From contig VGXS01000010.1 in NCBI GenBank assembly GCA_016873225.1, positions 45,913 to 109,912 of the forward strand: a stretch of 64,000 nucleotides of DNA, read 5' to 3'. Source of the DNA: Planctomycetota bacterium. GTDB taxonomy: Bacteria > Planctomycetota > Planctomycetia > Gemmatales > Gemmataceae. Below the pieces are notes generated by a model. It was not told where the DNA came from and made no database searches. It saw only the letters and a list, made by a program, of their open reading frames with translations. The position numbers and the translations under genes were made by a program. Positions 24,739 to 33,587 of this stretch are shown in pieces (position 1 is the first letter of the stretch; every line of letters starts with the position of its first letter).

Positions 24739-27585
24739 ATGCGCTTGCCGCCTTGCCACAAAACCTTCCGACGACTGGCTTGGGCCGTCGCCGCGGTGGC
24801 TGCGATCGGGGAAGCCGGTTGTTCACGGAAATTCTATCGGCAGCGGGCCGATGTGGAGGTTGATGGTCTTCTGGCAGCCAAGGATCATTACGAATCCTGG
24901 CGGCTGGCGGGCATGAATTATTATCCTGACCCCAGGTCGAGGTTTGCCTCTCCCGGGTCGCAAGACAAGCCTCCGATGCCGCCGGATGATCCGGCTTCGA
25001 TGGTTGAGGCGCCTCAGCCTCAAAAACCCGGTAAGTCAGGCTTGGCCTACCTCGAAGGCGGCGGCTACATCGAGATGTTGAGCCTTTGGGACGGCGAGAA
25101 CAGGGCCGAACTCCTCCGCCGCGGAATGACCGACGAGAGCCTGGCCAGCGAGGATGAGTCAGGTTTGTCTCGCCGGGGTTCAGGCTATGGCAGTGATGGC
25201 TGGCAACCCGACAAGTTGCTTTCACAATCGTTGGGGCAGGTTGAAGGCGCCATCGATGTTCGCGGTGAAAGCGAATCGCCTGAGGCTCCCAAGGCTTTCC
25301 GGGTGAAATTGCAGCAATGCTGCGAGCTTGGCCTCATCAACAGCCGCGAGTTCCAGACGCGGAGGGAGCAGGTGTACCTGGCGGCTTTGCCCGTGACAGC
25401 CGAACGCTTCGCCTTCGCCCCCCAATTTTTCGCGACCGAGCAGGCTGTAAGGGAATGGACAGGCTCCGATGTTCCCGAGGGCTTGAGGAACAGGTGGCGC
25501 ATCGACAATGAATTGGGCGTGACGAAAAGGTTTTCCACCGGCGCCCTTTTATTGGCCAAGTTCGCCAACCAGACTGTCGTGGAAATGGGCAACGGGTCTC
25601 CCAGGTTGCTCAGTCCATCGATCGTTTCGTGGGATTTCTTCCAACCGCTTTTCCTGGGTGGCGGCAAGGCCGTGACGCTCGAGGCATTGACCTTGTCCGA
25701 GCGCCAACTTCTCTACGAGATCCGCGACTATGCCAGGTTTCGTAAGCAGTTTTACGCGAACATCGCCGCCGGCGTTCCTGTGCAGACCCTGGGATTGACG
25801 AATGTTCCGGCCGCCCGCCCGTTCCTTGGCAGCCTTCCGGGCGCCGGAATCTCCGGCGCGGGAAATGTTCAGGTTTCGCCAGGCCAGGGCGAAGTTCAGA
25901 GGGTTGGTCCCCAGGTCTTTGATGCCCCCAACGAAGGTTTTCTCAATAATCTTTTGCGGTCGGGAATTCTGGCGAATGAACGCGAGAATGTGGAATCGCT
26001 CGCCGGGTATTACGACCAGTACCGGGAGTTCCAGTCGGTTGGCGACATTTCAGAGCTTCAGGTTTCGCTGGTGCGCCAGCAACTCATCACCTCGCAGAAC
26101 AGGGTGATCCAGGCTGAACTGTCGCTTCGGGATGGATTGGACGGCTTCAAGCTTCAGCTAGGCGTTCCGCCCATCATTCCGATCGAACTGGATGATGCAA
26201 TTCTGGGCGAGCAGAGGCGCCATCTTGAAAAGTACCAGGAGTTGACCTCCCAGGCGGCCGAGGCGCGCCGCAAAGTGAGAAAACTCTCCTCCGCCGCGGC
26301 GAAATCCGATATACGCGCCGAGATCATCGGGGTGCTTGATAAATCCCCCATCATCCAAAAAACCATGATCGGGCGAAGGACGCTTGAGTTGGTGAAAAGC
26401 TTGTCGAAGCCCGAAGCGGATGTTTTGGTGGGGGAAATCAGGAAGGAACTCGAAAAACGCAGGTCCCTCGAGGAAAGAAAGGATCTGCTTTCCAAGCAGG
26501 GCCAGAAGATTCCACCGGAACTACTCGAGGCCGTTCGTGACGCCGAGGTTGCCGTTTACACCCTCAGGTTCGAGCGCAGCCTCAGGGCCTATCTTGCCAA
26601 GTTGCAAGTTGGCCGCGCCAACCCGAACCAGCAACGCGAGAAGGCGGAATTGCTCACGGTGTTTGAAGGGGTTCTGGAGGATTTCGTGCTGCTCTTTGTC
26701 CAGCCGCGAAATGAACTCCTGAGAGAGCTGAAAAGAACCTGGCCCGCGCTGCCGATGATTTGCGTCGAGGGAACCGACCTCCAGCGCGCCCCGCTCGACA
26801 AGGCGCTGGATGCCGGAGTCCGGTTTGCCTTGCTGAGCCGCCTGGACCTGATGAACGCTCGTGGTGAATTGGTGGATGCCTGGAGGCAAATCGCCGTGGC
26901 CGCCAATTCGCTCATGGGTGCCGTGGATGTCCGGTACCATGGCGAAGCCTTGTCGCCGGTGGATGTCGCTCGTCCGTTGGCTTTTTCAGGAAGTCGTGCG
27001 CGCCACACCCTCGCTGTCAATGCCGAGGTTCCGTTGGTGCGCATTCTTGAAAGGAATGCGTACAGGGCGGCGCTTTTCAATTGGCAGCGGCAGCGACGGA
27101 ACCTGATGGCTTTCGAGGACACGATCGCCTTGGCGGTTCGCAGGGAAATTCGCTCCCTGAGGGCCTTGACCAGGAATTACGAGTTGCAAAAACAGATCAT
27201 TGAGCTGGCCTACCTGAACATCGACAACGCAATTGAAACATTGTATGCTCCAGTACCTGGAGTTCAGGGGGCCGGGAGTGACGGTAACCAGGCCGCACTA
27301 ACCACCCAGTTGCTCAACACGCAGTCGAACAAAATTCAGGCCCAAAACAGCCTGTTCAACTTCTGGATCAACTACCAGCAGCTCAGGATTCAGTTGTACC
27401 GCGACCTGGAACTGATGCCTCTTGACGGACAAGGAGTGTGGGTCGATGACATCGCCACATGCCAATGTTCCCCAACCATCGTCGGCGGAGCAGGCTCAGA
27501 ACGGCCGAACGAGCGTCTTCCCAGCCCCAAGCCTGAGGGAAATGGCGCCGGGAACGGCGACCCGCCCCCTGCCGGCGGCCGGTAA
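24739..27585 (+). CDS. Oversized TolC-like outer-membrane efflux lipoprotein
   Basis: A 948-residue protein, about twice the usual TolC length. With the ATG at 24739 it has a twin-Arg-containing signal and a lipobox EAGC (Cys about 28). After a 170-residue acidic, Pro/Gly-rich lead come TolC-type segments: GLINSREFQTRREQVYLAAL, a beta-barrel-like KRFSTGALLLAKFANQTVVE, FFQPLFLGGGKAVTLEALTLSER, and a late helical repeat (VRREIRSLRALTRNYELQKQIIELAYLNIDNA, split by charge). Residues about 500-640 form an extra Lys/Glu-rich coil-like insertion. It heads an operon with an adaptor and a MacB-type ABC pair, so it likely forms the outer-membrane exit. Its 3' end overlaps the adaptor start by 140 bp. 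A GTG start at 24676 is possible but spoils the signal. Confidence 0.85.
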   Translation: MRLPPCHKTFRRLAWAVAAVAAIGEAGCSRKFYRQRADVEVDGLLAAKDHYESWRLAGMNYYPDPRSRFASPGSQDKPPMPPDDPASMVEAPQPQKPGKSGLAYLEGGGYIEMLSLWDGENRAELLRRGMTDESLASEDESGLSRRGSGYGSDGWQPDKLLSQSLGQVEGAIDVRGESESPEAPKAFRVKLQQCCELGLINSREFQTRREQVYLAALPVTAERFAFAPQFFATEQAVREWTGSDVPEGLRNRWRIDNELGVTKRFSTGALLLAKFANQTVVEMGNGSPRLLSPSIVSWDFFQPLFLGGGKAVTLEALTLSERQLLYEIRDYARFRKQFYANIAAGVPVQTLGLTNVPAARPFLGSLPGAGISGAGNVQVSPGQGEVQRVGPQVFDAPNEGFLNNLLRSGILANERENVESLAGYYDQYREFQSVGDISELQVSLVRQQLITSQNRVIQAELSLRDGLDGFKLQLGVPPIIPIELDDAILGEQRRHLEKYQELTSQAAEARRKVRKLSSAAAKSDIRAEIIGVLDKSPIIQKTMIGRRTLELVKSLSKPEADVLVGEIRKELEKRRSLEERKDLLSKQGQKIPPELLEAVRDAEVAVYTLRFERSLRAYLAKLQVGRANPNQQREKAELLTVFEGVLEDFVLLFVQPRNELLRELKRTWPALPMICVEGTDLQRAPLDKALDAGVRFALLSRLDLMNARGELVDAWRQIAVAANSLMGAVDVRYHGEALSPVDVARPLAFSGSRARHTLAVNAEVPLVRILERNAYRAALFNWQRQRRNLMAFEDTIALAVRREIRSLRALTRNYELQKQIIELAYLNIDNAIETLYAPVPGVQGAGSDGNQAALTTQLLNTQSNKIQAQNSLFNFWINYQQLRIQLYRDLELMPLDGQGVWVDDIATCQCSPTIVGGAGSERPNERLPSPKPEGNGAGNGDPPPAGGR

Positions 27586-29362
27586 GAAAAAACCGGTGGC
27601 CCGTTGGTACCCATGGGCCATGGCCATCGGTCTTGGGGTTGTTCTCCTTGGCGCCATGGTCTTGTTCATGCCCAAGCGATCGGCCGCCTCGCGCGCCGAC
27701 TTGATTCCCTACACGGTGAAGCGAGACACGCTTGTCGTTTCGATAACCGAAAGGGGCGCCTTGGAGGCCGCCGAAAACAAGGATGTCATCTGCCATGTCA
27801 AGGCGGGCAAGGGAAGCACCATCGCCACGACCATTCGGGCCGTGCTCGTCGATGACGGCAGCCATGTGAAAACCGGAGACCAGCTTATCCACCTCGATGA
27901 TTCTGGCCTGATTGAACAACTCAAGGCGCAGAAAATCGTCCGGGACAAGGCCAAGAACGAGTCAAACAACGCCGTCCAGACCTTCGAGATCACCAAGAGC
28001 CAAAATGAAAAGGAAGTTGAAAGCGCCAAGGTGGCTGTTGAATTGGCGGAAATCGACTTGCGGAAATACAAGGAAGGCGATCTCCCCCAACTGTCGGCTG
28101 AAATCAAGGGCCGCGTTCTCGTCGCCGAATCCGACTTGGAGATTTGGAAAGATCGCGAAGTCTGGAATGACCGGATGGTCAGCAAGAATTACAGGACCGG
28201 CAACCAGGCGATGGCGGACCGTTTCAAGCAGCAGTCGGCGGAGCTTTCTCTGAAGAAGGTCCGCGAGGAATTGCGGGTCCTTGAGAATTTCACCGCTCCA
28301 CGCACGATGAAGGAACTGGAAAGCAAGCTCATCGAAGCCAAGAGCGCCTTCCGAACCAAGCAAATCCAGGCGGAAGCGAAGAAGATTCAGGCTTTAGGCG
28401 ACATGGAAACCAAGGAACTGGTCTTCAAGCAGGAACAGAGGCGATGCGACGACCTTGACGAGGAGATTCGCAACTGCCTGATCACGGCGCCTCAGGATGG
28501 CCTCGTTGTCTTCTATGTGCCCGAGCAATCCCGGTTCGGGTCCGGATCACAGCAATCGATCATCGCGCAGGGTGAACCAGTGCGCGAGGGCCAGAAACTG
28601 ATGCGAATCCCCAACCTGAACCGAATGCTCGTGAATGTGCGAGTCCACGAGGCGATGCGCGCCCGGGTTCGGGGTGATGTCTCGTTCAGCCTGAACGAAT
28701 TCCATGCGCTTTCCGAATTGGCTCTTAGGAACCGGTTTGGCAGATTCATTTTTGAAACCGCCTTCAATCTTTCCAGGGATGAGTTGGTTGATTTTCATCC
28801 GATCCTGATCAAGGGAGGCTTGCGCGCCGAGATCCGGATTGACGCCTTTCCCAACAAGGTTCTCAAGGGGCATGTGCGGACCGTTGACGAAGTTCCCGCC
28901 GCGACCGACTTCTGGACCTCCGACATCACTGTTTACCGCACGATGGTGAGCATCGACGAGGCCCTTCAGGATTCAAAAGGCGAGGACATCAAGCTCAAGC
29001 CAGGCATGAAGGCGGCGGTGACGATCTACACCGAGGACAGGGCCGACAATGCGATCTTGATTCCGCTTCAGGCTGTTCAGGGTTCGGCGAGAGACGGCTT
29101 TTTTTGCCAGGTGCTGACTCCCGAAGGAACCGAAAAGCGGCCCATTGTTCCCGGGCTCAGCAACGACCGCATGGTTGAGGTTCGTGAAGGCCTGAGCGAG
29201 GACGAGCAAGTGCTTCTGACCGGAAAGGACCGTGCGCGCGTTGCCGAGCAGGGCGCTGGCGAAAAGGGCAGCAAGGGAAAAGGAAAGGGCGGGCCGCCAT
29301 CAGGCGGAACGGAGGGGGGGGGCGGGGGCGGACCTCCCGGTGGCAAGGGCAAGCCGGGATGA
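27446..29362 (+). CDS. HlyD-family membrane fusion protein with Gly-rich tail
   Basis: A 638-residue adaptor with a cytoplasmic lead, one membrane helix (about 46-66, WAMAIGLGVVLLGAMVLF), lipoyl-like halves (VKAGKGSTIATTIRAVLVDDGSHVKTG, in pieces), a long Lys/Glu-rich coiled-coil from about 160 to 340, and a barrel region ending NAILIPLQAVQG. The C-terminal 30 residues are Gly/Lys/Pro only. The ATG at 27446 has AAGGAG at 27431-27436 with 9-nt spacing, which supports this start although it lies 140 bp inside the TolC-like gene. An ATG at 27542 is a shorter alternative. It should join the MacB-type transporter downstream to the TolC-like protein upstream. Confidence 0.87.
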   Translation: MTSPHANVPQPSSAEQAQNGRTSVFPAPSLREMAPGTATRPLPAAGKKKPVARWYPWAMAIGLGVVLLGAMVLFMPKRSAASRADLIPYTVKRDTLVVSITERGALEAAENKDVICHVKAGKGSTIATTIRAVLVDDGSHVKTGDQLIHLDDSGLIEQLKAQKIVRDKAKNESNNAVQTFEITKSQNEKEVESAKVAVELAEIDLRKYKEGDLPQLSAEIKGRVLVAESDLEIWKDREVWNDRMVSKNYRTGNQAMADRFKQQSAELSLKKVREELRVLENFTAPRTMKELESKLIEAKSAFRTKQIQAEAKKIQALGDMETKELVFKQEQRRCDDLDEEIRNCLITAPQDGLVVFYVPEQSRFGSGSQQSIIAQGEPVREGQKLMRIPNLNRMLVNVRVHEAMRARVRGDVSFSLNEFHALSELALRNRFGRFIFETAFNLSRDELVDFHPILIKGGLRAEIRIDAFPNKVLKGHVRTVDEVPAATDFWTSDITVYRTMVSIDEALQDSKGEDIKLKPGMKAAVTIYTEDRADNAILIPLQAVQGSARDGFFCQVLTPEGTEKRPIVPGLSNDRMVEVREGLSEDEQVLLTGKDRARVAEQGAGEKGSKGKGKGGPPSGGTEGGGGGGPPGGKGKPG

Positions 29363-29405
29363 AACCGGCTGGCCATTGACGGGTTAGGGGAGCGGCCACT
29401 CTGCC

Positions 29406-30155
29406 ATGACGGAAGTTCTCAGAATCGAGTCGCTGCACAAGCGATACTCCCACGACTCCTCGGAGGTGCACGCCCTTAAGGGTGTCAACATCGTGGTTAA
29501 ACAAGGGGAATTTGTTTCCCTGATGGGGCCTTCCGGTTCCGGCAAGTCGACACTACTTAATGTTCTTGGCTGCCTCGACCGCCCCACCGAGGGAAGCTAC
29601 CACCTGGGAGGGGAGGATGTTTCGCGCATGGGCGACGACCAGTTGTCGTCAATCCGATCGCGATACCTGGGGTTCATATTTCAGCAATACAACCTGCTTC
29701 CCCAGTACACCGTCGTGGAAAACATCGAGATTCCCCTGATTTATCAGGGAATCAGGCTGGATTCCGAAAGCCGCGCCCGTTGCGTCGGTCTTGCCGAGCT
29801 GGTGGGCTTGGGACATCGGCTTGATCATAGGCCCATGCAGCTTTCCGGCGGCCAGCAACAGCGCGTGGCGATCGCCCGTAGTTTGGTGAACCGCCCCCAA
29901 CTCATCCTTGCCGACGAACCCACGGGAAATCTCGACACGAAAACCAGCCATGAGATCATGACGCTGCTATCGAAACTCAACATGTCGGGGAAAACCATCG
30001 TGATGGTGACCCACGAGAATGACATCGCCAAATGGTCCAAGCGAATCGTCCGGATGCGTGACGGGGTCATCGAATCCGACGAGGCCAATACGCCCGATCC
30101 GATCGACGAATCGGGTCCCGGACTGCCGATGCACCTGTTGGAGGAGGCGGCCTGA
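29406..30155 (+). CDS. MacB/LolD-type ABC transporter ATPase
   Basis: The 249-residue ATPase has Walker [11 protein letters not shown]-loop [15 protein letters not shown], signature [15 protein letters not shown] and Walker [13 protein letters not shown], with the switch His in VTHEND. This set is typical of the MacB/LolD/FtsE class that drives mechanotransmission rather than classical transport. A charged 30-residue tail follows the core. It lies 43 bp after the adaptor and 15 bp before the permease, so the three form one export operon. ATPase function is firm; substrate (antibiotic, lipoprotein, peptide or lipid) is not deducible. Confidence 0.95.
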   Translation: MTEVLRIESLHKRYSHDSSEVHALKGVNIVVKQGEFVSLMGPSGSGKSTLLNVLGCLDRPTEGSYHLGGEDVSRMGDDQLSSIRSRYLGFIFQQYNLLPQYTVVENIEIPLIYQGIRLDSESRARCVGLAELVGLGHRLDHRPMQLSGGQQQRVAIARSLVNRPQLILADEPTGNLDTKTSHEIMTLLSKLNMSGKTIVMVTHENDIAKWSKRIVRMRDGVIESDEANTPDPIDESGPGLPMHLLEEAA

Positions 30156-30170
30156 CGGCTGACGGATCCG

Positions 30171-31541
30171 ATGGATGCCTTCTCGGTGGCTCTGGTATCC
30201 GGGCTGGCCTGCCTGGCTGTTTTCCTGGCCACGACCGACAAGGGAAGAAGGGGCCTTGAACTGGCCCTCAGGAGCTTATGGCTTCACAAGCTGAGGAGCT
30301 TCCTCAGCATGCTCGGGATTATCATCGGAACATCGGCGGTCATCATCCTGATGGCGTTTGGGGAGGGCAGCGAGCGGGATGTCCTTGAGGACATCAAAAG
30401 ACTTGGCACCACCAACATCATCATCCGTTCGGTCAAGCCTCCCGATGATTCCAACACCAACCGGCGGCAGATGGTCGCAACCTATGGCCTGACCTACTCG
30501 GACCTGGAAGTTCTGGCCACGATTCCCTCGATCACCCGACTGGTTCCCATGCGGGTATTCCCCCAGGAAACGAGGAGATCAGACAGGTCGCACAACAGCC
30601 GGGTTGTCGCCACTGTCCCCCAGTATGCCGAGGTGAACGACCTGACCCTTGTTCAGGGGCGGTTTCTCGTCCCGGATGACGATGAGCGGATGAACAATGT
30701 CTGCGTCTTGGGGCAGGAGACCGCCAAGTCGCTTTTCCTGTTCGAGGAGCCTTTGGGAAGTTCGGTGAAGCTTGGTGAGTTCGTCTATGTCGTCGTTGGG
30801 ATCCTCGCCGAGCGAATGCCGACTGGAGGCACGGGCGGAAGCCAGGCGGCCGAGGATTTCAACCAGGACATTTACATTCCCATGCAAACAGCCAGGGGGA
30901 GGTTTGGTGAGCGGATCCAGATTCGCAGCGCGGGCAGCCGGAGCGCCGAGAAGGTCGACATGCACCAGATCACCGTCACCGTGGAGGATATCGACAAGGT
31001 CAGGCCGACGGGTCAGATCATCCGCTCCATCCTCGGCGACACGGATCGGCATCCCAGGCAGGATTGGGCGCTGACGGTACCGCTAGACAGGCTTGAATTG
31101 GTCGAGCGCACGAAAGCCAACATCAGGCAAAGCCTCGGGATTTATGCCTCGATTTCGCTTCTGGTGGGCGGCATTGGAATCATGAATGTGATGTTGGCCA
31201 CCGTCACGGAGCGCACAAGGGAAGTGGGAATACGCAGGGCGTTGGGCGCCAAGCGCTCCGACATCACCTTCCAGTTCCTGATCGAGACGATGGTGCAGAC
31301 AGGGATCGGCGGATTGCTGGGAGTGGCCTTTGGGGTGGCCTATGTGTTCACGCACGCGGCGCTGAGAACCCTGCCCATGGCCGCGATGCTGTTCCAGGAT
31401 GGCAGCCCGTCGCCGATTCTCCATGTGCCCAGCATCACTTGGTCTTTGTCGACCGCCGTCGGGGTGGGAGTCATTTTTGGAATCTACCCGGCCTTGCGCG
31501 CCGCCTATATGGATCCGATCGAAGCTCTCCGGCATGTCTGA
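30171..31541 (+). CDS. MacB-type ABC permease (MacB_PCD + FtsX)
   Basis: This 456-residue permease has the conserved first segment [20 protein letters not shown], a large periplasmic domain (about 75-320), and three C-terminal helices with [21 protein letters not shown] and [11 protein letters not shown], the FtsX/MacB hallmark. Before the usual first helix there is an additional hydrophobic stretch (residues 5-22), giving five potential helices instead of four; it may be a signal-like extension or a mis-set start, but no other ATG is available before the core. It follows the ATPase by 15 bp and overlaps the PNP gene by 8 bp. Confidence 0.92.
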   Translation: MDAFSVALVSGLACLAVFLATTDKGRRGLELALRSLWLHKLRSFLSMLGIIIGTSAVIILMAFGEGSERDVLEDIKRLGTTNIIIRSVKPPDDSNTNRRQMVATYGLTYSDLEVLATIPSITRLVPMRVFPQETRRSDRSHNSRVVATVPQYAEVNDLTLVQGRFLVPDDDERMNNVCVLGQETAKSLFLFEEPLGSSVKLGEFVYVVVGILAERMPTGGTGGSQAAEDFNQDIYIPMQTARGRFGERIQIRSAGSRSAEKVDMHQITVTVEDIDKVRPTGQIIRSILGDTDRHPRQDWALTVPLDRLELVERTKANIRQSLGIYASISLLVGGIGIMNVMLATVTERTREVGIRRALGAKRSDITFQFLIETMVQTGIGGLLGVAFGVAYVFTHAALRTLPMAAMLFQDGSPSPILHVPSITWSLSTAVGVGVIFGIYPALRAAYMDPIEALRHV

Positions 31542-32328
31542 GAAGGCAGTCCGAGAAAAATTTTTGGGCCTGGTGAGGCGATTCCGGCCGGTTCGCGCCG
31601 TGGTGCTCGGTTCGGGAATGTCCAGGGCCACGGATCACCTGCGCGAGCGGATGACGGCCACATGGGCCGATTGGCCGGGAATCGCCGAAGTTCCCGGGGT
31701 GAGCGGTCATGGCGGCAGCATCAGCATCAAAACGGCCTCCGACGGTTGGGCTTGCCTGGTGGTGGGTGGACGGTTGCATCGTTACGAGGGTCATTCGACC
31801 GCGGTCACAACGCGAATGCTTCGTGAACTGCCTGGCCTCGGCATCACGGAGGTCGTGCTGACCTGCGCTACCGGAGGAATCAACGCCGCGATGTCCCCGG
31901 GAACCATCGTTCAAGTCAGTCACCTTTTGGACATGACGGATCCTGGTTTATGGCGGCCCCAGGCTTGGGGCATCGGTGACATGCCGGCCGAGGCGATTCC
32001 GGCAACTCCCCTGGCCAATCGCTTGAACTCGGGGCTTGAAAGGATCGGGCATCGCCTCGGCCCCGCCACATTGGCCCAGATGAGCGGACCTTCATACGAG
32101 ACAAAGGCAGAAATCAACATGCTGCGCCGCGTGGGAGCGGATGTGGTCGGCATGTCATCGGGCCATGAGTGGCGAGCCGGAACCCTTGCGGGCCTTGATG
32201 TTCGCATCGTGGCCCTGGTGACGAACTGGGCTTGCGGGTTGGAAACGGGGGCAATCCACCACGGCCATGTGGTCCAGAACTCCCTGATGTACTCCGCGAA
32301 TGTGGGTGCCGTTATTTCGAGCCACTAG
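31534..32328 (+). CDS. Purine nucleoside phosphorylase (PNP, trimeric class)
   Basis: The 264-residue enzyme cleaves purine nucleosides with phosphate to free base and ribose 1-phosphate in salvage. Supporting motifs are VVLGSGMS near the N-terminus, GGRLHRYEGHS (phosphate/ribose region), ATGGINAAMSPGTIV, the hallmark SGPSYETKAEINMLRRVGAD (two overlapping parts) and the late VTNWACG. In the usual enzyme the last motif is V/ITNxA with Asn binding the base, and Asn is retained. The ATG at 31534 begins inside the last codons of the MacB-type permease (8-bp overlap), so it is translated from the exporter message. Why a salvage enzyme is coupled to an exporter is unclear. Confidence 0.9.
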   Translation: MSEKAVREKFLGLVRRFRPVRAVVLGSGMSRATDHLRERMTATWADWPGIAEVPGVSGHGGSISIKTASDGWACLVVGGRLHRYEGHSTAVTTRMLRELPGLGITEVVLTCATGGINAAMSPGTIVQVSHLLDMTDPGLWRPQAWGIGDMPAEAIPATPLANRLNSGLERIGHRLGPATLAQMSGPSYETKAEINMLRRVGADVVGMSSGHEWRAGTLAGLDVRIVALVTNWACGLETGAIHHGHVVQNSLMYSANVGAVISSH

Positions 32329-32377
32329 ATCGGGCTTCAATGTGGTAATCAGCAAAAAACGATCATCATCCAGAAAC

Positions 32378-32476
32378 AAAAAGAGCTCCCGGCTGAGCCG
32401 AAGGTGGAGTGCGCGGGGCGTAATGAGGTTCACCCGCCCAAGTTGGTGCTGCGCAACGCCGTTTGCGGCTCTTTTT
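32378..32476. terminator. Bidirectional terminator or structured RNA between convergent genes
   Basis: AAAAAGAGC (32378-32386) and GCTCTTTTT (32468-32476) are perfect inverted repeats enclosing nested pairs GAGCCG/CGGCTC (32395-32400, 32466-32471), TGCGC/GCGCA (32410-32414, 32451-32455) and GGGCG/CGCCC (32416-32420, 32435-32439). Both strands end in T-runs, so it can terminate the PNP (+) and aldolase (-) transcripts. The nested stems could equally be a small structured RNA of about 80 nt. Confidence 0.55.
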
Positions 32477-32537
32477 AATATGCGTAGTTTAATTTTCTAT
32501 CGGTATTATCGATTTCGCTCGTGTATTTTAAATGGCT

Positions 32538-33326
32538 TTAGCCGGGGAAGTAGCCTTCCCAACGGGAGATGTACTCCCTGAGACCAAGCTGGAAAAACCA
32601 GACATCCATGCCGATTGAAAAAAGCTGGCATCCCATGGCCCGGCACTGGTCGGCATGGGCCTTGTCGCGAGGAAGGATTCCCCAGGCCACGCCATGGGCC
32701 TTGCTGGCGATCGATACCTTTTCCAAGGCGGCAATGACGCGTGGATGCTGCCACTCGCCGGGCAAACCCATCGACTGGCTCAGGTCGGCGGGGCCGACAA
32801 ACAGCAAGTCAACGCCGGCAATGGATGCGATCTCATCCACTTGATCCACGGCATCCTTGTGCTCGATCTGGATGGCGACAAATGTTTTTTCATTGGAGGC
32901 GGCAAAGTAGCTTGCGGCGGGATACTGTCCATAACCTCCATCCACGCCGGTTCCATTGACCCCTCTTCCCCCCACGGGAAAGAACTTGGCCCATTGAACA
33001 ATGTTTCGCACCTCCGCCGCGGACCGGACCATGGAGGCCATAATGCCCGAGGCCCCCGCTTCCAGCGGACGCATCACGGACGCGTAATCAGTTGCGGGCA
33101 AACGAACGAAAGCAGGCAATCCGACCGATTTTGCCGCCCTGGAGCCTTCCTCGATTTGTGCCGTCGTCAACCCGGCGTGTTCCTGGTCAAGCCAAATGGC
33201 GTCAAAAGCACCCAAATGGCCAACCATTTCAATGAGTTTGGGGTTGCACAACTGTCCAAAAGCACAGCAACGAACCATTGGCCGGGATTTCATGATGGAC
33301 CGCAGGTTGGGAACATGGATATTCAT
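32538..33326 (-). CDS. HpcH/HpaI-family aldolase
   Basis: The 262-residue protein belongs to the HpcH/HpaI aldolase/citrate lyase family (class II, metal-dependent, pyruvate-forming aldol cleavage). Motifs: AIWLDQEHAGLTTAQIEE, a metal-ligand Glu in VAIQIEHKDAV, a metal-ligand Asp in LLFVGPADLSQSMG, and VGGRGVNG. The start at 33326 has GAAAGG with 6-nt spacing; a start at 33371 would add an unrelated lead. It stands alone on the minus strand, facing the PNP gene across a structured spacer, and is divergent from the glycine-rich gene by 261 bp of AT-richer DNA. The substrate (2-keto-3-deoxy acid type) is inferred from the family. Confidence 0.9.
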   Translation of the reverse strand: MNIHVPNLRSIMKSRPMVRCCAFGQLCNPKLIEMVGHLGAFDAIWLDQEHAGLTTAQIEEGSRAAKSVGLPAFVRLPATDYASVMRPLEAGASGIMASMVRSAAEVRNIVQWAKFFPVGGRGVNGTGVDGGYGQYPAASYFAASNEKTFVAIQIEHKDAVDQVDEIASIAGVDLLFVGPADLSQSMGLPGEWQHPRVIAALEKVSIASKAHGVAWGILPRDKAHADQCRAMGCQLFSIGMDVWFFQLGLREYISRWEGYFPG

Positions 33327-33587
33327 GAAAAGCCTTTCAGAACTGTATGCTTTGCAGCCAAAATTCAGCAAAAGATAAAATCATAGCAAACTTTAAATGC
33401 AAGAATCACATTGAATGCCGTCTTGTTATTGAAGGATGGGTTGGAAAGGTACGGTTGGTGGGTTTGTTTTTGAAGTGGGAAATGCCATCATCCTTGACCT
33501 TGGGACATTATTGAACGAGATTTGAATTGAGTGCGTAGATACAAGGCATTGGCGTCATTACCGAACACGAATCCTGGGAGTCGAGCC

